A stretch of DNA of 9,961 nt from an uncultured Rhodospirillaceae bacterium (lineage in GTDB: Bacteria > Pseudomonadota > Alphaproteobacteria > MPNO01). Below are positions 6,430 through 9,961 of this stretch, piece after piece. The position numbers were made by a program, and so were the translations under genes. The stretch lies in NCBI GenBank assembly GCA_937916005.1, contig CALGIA010000503.1, positions 1 through 9,961 of the forward strand. Direction: 5' to 3'. The notes below the pieces were generated by a model. It was not told the DNA's origin, made no database searches, and worked only from the letters and a program-made list of their open reading frames with translations. Every line of letters begins with the position of its first letter. Position 1 is the first letter of the stretch.

Positions 6430-7163
6430 AATATGCTAGATTTCACCTCCTGGGGAGACATGTAATCGACATTCCGGACACATTATCGACGGCGCTGGAA
6501 CCGGCCGCCCTGTTCCTCAGGGGTGGGTTTTATCCCGCTGAGTCAGATGCGGTCCCTGCCCTGCCCGACGGGACTGAAGCGGGGACGGTTCTGCTCGCCG
6601 GCAATGTGGGCGGCGCAATGTGGGCCGCATTTTCGACCGACGGGCCGGGTCCCGATCCCCACAATCCGCTCGATAGTTGGTTGAAACCGCATATTCTCGC
6701 CGCCGCCGAGGCGGTGGGCGGCCATGCGATCCTGCCCAATGAAGGACCGCCTTACGTGCCGATCCAGGACTGGGCAACGCGCGCCGATCCGATCCATCGG
6801 TCGCCAACGGGAATCATGATCCATCCGGAATATGGATTGTGGCATGTCTACCGCGCGGCTTTTCTGTTTGCCGGGCGCGTCGAGTTTGCGCCGCGCGGGG
6901 ATTCACCAAGTCCGTGCGAGAGTTGCGCCGCAAAACCCTGCCTGACCATCTGTCCGGTGGATGCCTTCAAGCCCGACCGTTTCGATTTCAAATCGTGTTC
7001 CGATCATGTCGCGGGAATTTCAGGCGCCAACTGTCGGACGCGCGGCTGCATGGCGCGCCGCGCCTGTCCGGTCGGACGCCAATACGCCTATCCACGCGAC
7101 GCCCAGGAATTTCATACCGCGGCCTTTCTTCGCGCCGCCCAAAGGAGTCAAAACCATGTCTGA
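6423..7163 (+). CDS. 4Fe-4S ferredoxin-like protein with eight C-terminal cysteines
   Basis: A 246-residue protein resembling the ferredoxin-type proteins often annotated in Alphaproteobacteria; a redox or electron-transfer role is likely. The N-terminal ~150 residues have no motif I can assign beyond LLAGNVGGAMW and a GIMIHPEYGLWHVYRAAFLF block. The C-terminal part has C165-x2-C168-x4-C173-x3-C177-P and then C192-x11-C204-x4-C209-x5-C215-P, enough for two Fe-S clusters, with the second spacing not standard. The start is uncertain: the ATG at 6423 has no good SD and lies within an inverted repeat, while a strong GGGGAG at 6452-6457 leads only to ATG-TAA; an in-frame ATC (6465) or ATT (6471) would fit the recalled shorter N-terminus. 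It overlaps the next gene by 8 nt. It may donate electrons to the oxidoreductase or to the nearby dehalogenase-like protein (inference). Confidence 0.8.
   Translation: MMEYARFHLLGRHVIDIPDTLSTALEPAALFLRGGFYPAESDAVPALPDGTEAGTVLLAGNVGGAMWAAFSTDGPGPDPHNPLDSWLKPHILAAAEAVGGHAILPNEGPPYVPIQDWATRADPIHRSPTGIMIHPEYGLWHVYRAAFLFAGRVEFAPRGDSPSPCESCAAKPCLTICPVDAFKPDRFDFKSCSDHVAGISGANCRTRGCMARRACPVGRQYAYPRDAQEFHTAAFLRAAQRSQNHV
6452..6462 (+). promoter_or_regulatory. strong SD followed by AUG-UAA start-stop near Fe-S gene start
   Basis: GGGGAG at 6452-6457 is the best SD in this region. The ATG at 6460-6462 is followed at once by TAA. That ATG is out of frame with the Fe-S protein; one extra base just after it would join them. 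Either the gene uses a rare start codon just downstream, or there is a real or sequencing indel here, or the SD is coincidental. Confidence 0.4.
7141..7147 (+). promoter_or_regulatory. ribosome binding site fixing the MDR oxidoreductase start
   Basis: AAAGGAG precedes the ATG at 7156 by 8 nt, inside the end of the Fe-S gene. The open frame continues upstream to 6961, but that extension is antisense-free shadow of the Fe-S gene and has no oxidoreductase-like sequence. Confidence 0.85.
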
Positions 7164-8106
7164 CACCATGCGCGCCGTCACCCTGCACGATTTCGGCAAT
7201 GCCGATGCCCTGAAGCTTGAAACAGTTCCGAAACCGGTTCCCCGGGACGGTGAGGTTCTGGTCCGCATCCGCGCGGCGGGCATAAATCCGATTGATTTCA
7301 AGACCCGCGACGGGGTCGGGATCAACCGCCGCTGGGACGGCGAATTTCCATTTCCCGTGATCCTGGGTTGGGATATTTCCGGCGAGGTGGTCGAAAGCCG
7401 GTCGCCGGACTACACGCCCGGCGACGAGATCTACACCATGGCGCGGTTTCCGCTGATCGGCGGGGCCTATGCCGAATTCGCCACTGTCCCGGCGGAGCAG
7501 ATCGCGCCCAAGCCCGCCTCGATCAGCCACGCGGAAGCCGCCGCCGTGCCCCTGGCCGCGCTGACATCCTGGCAGGCTATGTTCGATACGGCGGGGCTTC
7601 AAGCCGGGCAGCGGGTGCTGGTTCACGCGGCGGCGGGCGGCGTCGGACATCTCGCCGTACAGATCGCCAAAGCGAAGGGGGCCTGGGTAGCCGGCACCGC
7701 GTCGGCGCGGAACGAGGACTTCGTTCGCGGGCTGGGGGTCGATCAATTCGTTGATTACGGCGCGGGTGATTTCACCGGTGCGGTCGACCCGGTCGACATG
7801 GTGTTCCACACCATCGACGCCGAATTCCGCCCGAAGAGCTGGCAGGTGGTCAAGCCGGGCGGTTGGCTGGTATCGATCACCGGCCCGGTGACGCCCGACG
7901 AAGCCAAGAGCCACAACGGCAAGGGCACGATGATCCTGGTCACGCCCAACGCCGCACAGCTTCGCGACATCGGCCAACTGATCGACGATGGGAAGGTCAA
8001 GATCACGCTGGATGGGGTCTATCCGCTGGACAAAACCGCGGACGCCCATCGCCACGTGGAAGGCGGACATACGCGCGGCAAGGTGGTCATCGACATCGAC
8101 GGCTAA
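7156..8106 (+). CDS. NAD(P)-dependent medium-chain oxidoreductase, zinc-free quinone-oxidoreductase type
   Basis: A 316-residue member of the MDR superfamily that would reduce a quinone, an enone double bond or a similar acceptor with NAD(P)H in the cytoplasm. The N-terminal GroES-like catalytic domain shows GINPIDFKTRDG (residues 42-53) and GWDISGEVVE. The cofactor-binding Rossmann segment is VLVHAAAGGVGHLAVQIAKA from about residue 154, with the AAxGGVG form typical of the quinone oxidoreductase branch. There are no cysteines in the zinc-ligand positions of alcohol dehydrogenases, so it should be zinc-free. The ATG at 7156 is chosen for its AAAGGAG and because MRAVTLHDFG is a standard MDR start. 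It overlaps the Fe-S gene by 8 nt, so the two are likely translated together. Its stop TAA interlocks with the stop of the convergent dehalogenase-like gene. Precise substrate unknown. Confidence 0.92.
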   Translation: MSDTMRAVTLHDFGNADALKLETVPKPVPRDGEVLVRIRAAGINPIDFKTRDGVGINRRWDGEFPFPVILGWDISGEVVESRSPDYTPGDEIYTMARFPLIGGAYAEFATVPAEQIAPKPASISHAEAAAVPLAALTSWQAMFDTAGLQAGQRVLVHAAAGGVGHLAVQIAKAKGAWVAGTASARNEDFVRGLGVDQFVDYGAGDFTGAVDPVDMVFHTIDAEFRPKSWQVVKPGGWLVSITGPVTPDEAKSHNGKGTMILVTPNAAQLRDIGQLIDDGKVKITLDGVYPLDKTADAHRHVEGGHTRGKVVIDIDG

Positions 8107-9104
8107 TCGTGGTCACCGTGCTCGCCGCTTGCGTTGCGGGCACGCCGCGCGGTCATTCTTTGCGCCAGCGAGTGCGCGACGCCGGGGCGGCTCCACGGGC
8201 ATTTCGCGATGCAGATGCCGCAGCCCTGGGTGTCGTTGAAAAACGGGATGCATTTATCGAAATCGACGAACCATTTCCGTTCGCCCCGAACCATCTGTTT
8301 GTCATCGAAGATCGCATCGGGTGGACAGGCGTTGCGGCAGACCTGGCAACTGACACAGAAATCATCGGCGCCGAAATCATCCGGCGCGTCGGCGATCAAC
8401 GGGAGATTGGTCATCACGCCGGCGAGCCGGAAGGATGAGCCGTATTCCCGGTTGATCATGGAGCCGTGCTTGCCGAGTTCGCCCAGCCCGGCCTGAATGG
8501 CGGCGGGTATGAGGGTCATGGGCCCGGCCATGGGGCCGCCATGGGGCCGCGCTTCATAACCCTGGGCCTGAATGAAATCGGCCACCTGGCGCGCCGCCCG
8601 CGTACCCCGGTTATATTGAGCCATCGTCTCGACCGCCGACGGCAGTTCGGGCGCGGTGGAAATCTCGGCATGATCCATGGCGACGCCGATCATCACGATC
8701 CACGGCAATTCGAGCTCATACCCTTCGAACACCCAGTTGGGATCAATACGCGCAATGCCCACCAGATCGCCTTCATGGGACAGCGCGTGGCTTTTGACTT
8801 TTTCGGCCCATCTTTCCGGACTGTCCTCGACCGGGACATCGGGGCGCTCCACATGTTGACGCGCGCCGCGTCCGCCATATTTCTTGTCGAAATCATGCAG
8901 CTCGGGCTTGTCCTCGAACTGCTTCATATAATAATCCTGCAACGCCCGGTGCGGCAGCTTGATATCGGAGCCGTAATGCCAATAGATCGGCGATGGACGG
9001 CGCAGCGCCTCCTCGCCCCGCCCGTTGAGATCATTGCCGGTAATGTCGGGAAACAGGCGGAGCTGTTCCTCCGGCGGATGATATTCGGGTTTTGGCCGCT
9101 TCAA
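8103..9104 (-). CDS. reductive dehalogenase-like corrinoid/Fe-S protein (RdhA family), compact cytoplasmic form
   Basis: A 333-residue protein of the RdhA/QueG-related family, which uses cobalamin and two 4Fe-4S clusters; classical members remove halogen from organohalides. The cluster motifs are C250-x2-C253-x2-C256-x3-C260-P and C285-x9-C295-x2-C298-x3-C302-P, the RdhA arrangement. Upstream, NRGTRAARQVADFIQAQGYEA, AGLGELGKHG and SFRLAGVMTNLPL match the conserved core; Tyr164 and Arg226 are candidates for the active-site Tyr and Arg (inference). There is no Tat signal and no B-type anchor gene beside it, unlike respiratory dehalogenases, and no fused flavin/ferredoxin reductase domain as in catabolic ones such as BhbA, so electrons must come from elsewhere. 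The start is TTG, 7 nt after the VOC stop, with a weak SD; an upstream CTG is possible. It ends in a 4-nt overlap with the convergent oxidoreductase. Dehalogenation is not proven; epoxyqueuosine reductase is less likely by motif. Confidence 0.85.
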   Translation of the reverse strand: MKRPKPEYHPPEEQLRLFPDITGNDLNGRGEEALRRPSPIYWHYGSDIKLPHRALQDYYMKQFEDKPELHDFDKKYGGRGARQHVERPDVPVEDSPERWAEKVKSHALSHEGDLVGIARIDPNWVFEGYELELPWIVMIGVAMDHAEISTAPELPSAVETMAQYNRGTRAARQVADFIQAQGYEARPHGGPMAGPMTLIPAAIQAGLGELGKHGSMINREYGSSFRLAGVMTNLPLIADAPDDFGADDFCVSCQVCRNACPPDAIFDDKQMVRGERKWFVDFDKCIPFFNDTQGCGICIAKCPWSRPGVAHSLAQRMTARRARNASGEHGDHD

Positions 9105-9111
9105 TGTACGC

Positions 9112-9954
9112 TCATTCAGCGGCGGAGGCGGAGGCGTTTCCGGCGACAGGGCGGACTTCCTTGACCGCGCCCTTCCAGCCGCCGGCAGTCAGATCAAACA
9201 GATGGCCGAGCGGGTCACGGTACTTGATTTCATAAAAGGTGTTGGGGTCGTCGCTTTCGTTGCCGAGCACATAGGTCGCGCCGGCGGCCTCGACCTGCTG
9301 GCGCGCGGCGCGGATATCGTCGACCCAGATCCCCACATGGTCGATGCCGTAAAACAGCCCCTCGCCTTCCCAGCCGAGCGGTTTTCCCTTGCGGCCCAGC
9401 AAAGCGATGTTCAGCGCGCCATCGGTCATATAAACTCCGGCCCCGGCATCGCCGGCCTTGGTCATGCCGAACGCATTTTCCATGAATTTCTGCATTCCTT
9501 CCGGATCGGTGACGGAAAAGGCGATGTGCCGTAACCGGCTGACGCCCCGCCCATCCGCGGGTTCCACGACATTGGCCGCGCCGACCCAGCCACTGGCGGT
9601 GATATCGAAAACATTGCCCCACGGATCGGCGTACTTGACCTCATAGAACGCCTCGCCTTCCGCCGGCTGATCACCGCTGACATAGGTTCCGCCGGCGGCC
9701 ACGATCCGGCGGCCGGTGTCTTCCACATCATCGACCCAGAGGCCGTAATGATGGATGCCATAGAACGGTTCGTCGCCCTCCCATCCCGCCGGCCTTCCAT
9801 CGATGCCGAGCAGCGCGACGTTCATCATCCCATCCGACACGTAAACGGCGCGCGGCGTTTCCATGATGGAGGTCATGCCGAAGGCGTCGATGAAGAATTT
9901 TCGCGCGGCGGGCAGGTCGGTTACCGAATAGGCGATGTGGCGTAGCCTGGCCAT
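9112..9954 (-). CDS. VOC (glyoxalase/extradiol dioxygenase) superfamily protein, tandem-duplicated domains
   Basis: A 280-residue cytoplasmic protein made of two VOC domains, about residues 1-127 and 139-263. The halves align without gaps over 124 positions with 65 identities by hand count, so this is an internal duplication. Each half starts with RLRHIA (His6, His143), has a second strand His in GI-x-H (His69, His206) and ends with FYE-x-KY...DP-x-G. The position that normally holds the metal-binding Glu reads FD (Asp117, Asp254), and Glu105/Glu242 lie 12 residues earlier, so the metal set is not a textbook one. VOC proteins include extradiol dioxygenases, epimerases, glyoxalases and binding proteins; I cannot choose. 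The start ATG at 9954 gives MARLRHIAYSV, a normal VOC beginning, but only 7 nt of upstream sequence is in the window. The RdhA-like gene follows immediately, implying a shared transcript. Confidence 0.9.
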   Translation of the reverse strand: MARLRHIAYSVTDLPAARKFFIDAFGMTSIMETPRAVYVSDGMMNVALLGIDGRPAGWEGDEPFYGIHHYGLWVDDVEDTGRRIVAAGGTYVSGDQPAEGEAFYEVKYADPWGNVFDITASGWVGAANVVEPADGRGVSRLRHIAFSVTDPEGMQKFMENAFGMTKAGDAGAGVYMTDGALNIALLGRKGKPLGWEGEGLFYGIDHVGIWVDDIRAARQQVEAAGATYVLGNESDDPNTFYEIKYRDPLGHLFDLTAGGWKGAVKEVRPVAGNASASAAE

Positions 9955-9961
9955 TTCATGC

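Noticed and set aside
6961..7155. Upstream extension of the MDR oxidoreductase frame
   Set aside because: It lies fully within the Fe-S gene in another frame, has no MDR similarity, and a clear AAAGGAG-ATG start follows at 7156.
6988..8070. Long 360-codon minus-strand open frame opposite the MDR gene
   Set aside because: It is a high-GC shadow of the oxidoreductase; the plus frame has clear MDR motifs and an SD, while this translation is rich in Arg/Asp/Gly/His with no recognisable domain.
8103..9104. Epoxyqueuosine reductase (QueG) for the Fe-S/corrinoid protein
   Set aside because: The cysteine spacing and core blocks are closer to RdhA, the QueG-specific C-terminal repeats are absent, and the gene sits in a catabolic rather than tRNA-modification context.
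9117..9136. GGCGGA tandem triplet-like repeat as a regulatory microsatellite
   Set aside because: It lies in the last codons of the VOC gene, encodes a low-complexity Ala/Ser tail, and is too short to call phase-variable.

Overview
This window is GC-rich and densely coding. It reads as chromosomal DNA of a proteobacterium, most likely an alphaproteobacterium. That placement is an inference from GC-rich wobble positions, GGAG-type ribosome binding sites and protein style; no rRNA or other phylogenetic marker is present. Nine genes fill almost all of the sequence. No stretch over 300 bases lacks a gene, and I see no tRNA, rRNA, CRISPR array, insertion sequence or transposase.

Layout. (1) Plus strand, 2-2515: the 3' part of a 4-hydroxyphenylpyruvate dioxygenase-type gene that enters from outside the window, then a type I sulfatase. 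(2) Minus strand, 6381 down to 2530: a probable operon transcribed leftwards. It holds two tandem, related aldo/keto reductases, a DUF6282-type metal-hydrolase-fold protein and an ACMSD-type amidohydrolase/decarboxylase. It converges on the sulfatase with only 14 nt between stops. (3) Plus strand, 6423-8106: an eight-cysteine Fe-S protein overlapping a zinc-free medium-chain NAD(P)H oxidoreductase. (4) Minus strand, 9954 down to 8103: a duplicated-domain VOC protein closely followed by a reductive-dehalogenase-like protein with two Fe-S cluster motifs. Its stop codon interlocks with the stop of the oxidoreductase. The only divergent promoter region is the short gap near 6382-6460, which carries a 17-bp inverted repeat.

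How the genes may work together (inference). The set looks like an accessory catabolic island for a substituted aromatic compound. It offers sulfate-ester cleavage, reductive removal of a ring substituent (possibly halogen), decarboxylation or hydrolysis by amidohydrolase-fold enzymes, NAD(P)H reductions, and an HPPD/VOC contribution to aromatic-ring chemistry. A sulfated or halogenated phenolic, for example a tyrosine-derived bromophenol, would fit, but nothing in the sequence fixes the substrate. No transporter or regulator gene lies inside the window.

The most interesting points are the compact reductive-dehalogenase homologue with no Tat signal and no fused reductase domain, its Fe-S and VOC neighbours, the 17-bp operator candidate, and unusual start regions in several genes (an AUG-UAA start-stop after a strong SD, a TTG start, and a signal peptide with an RR-to-RV change).
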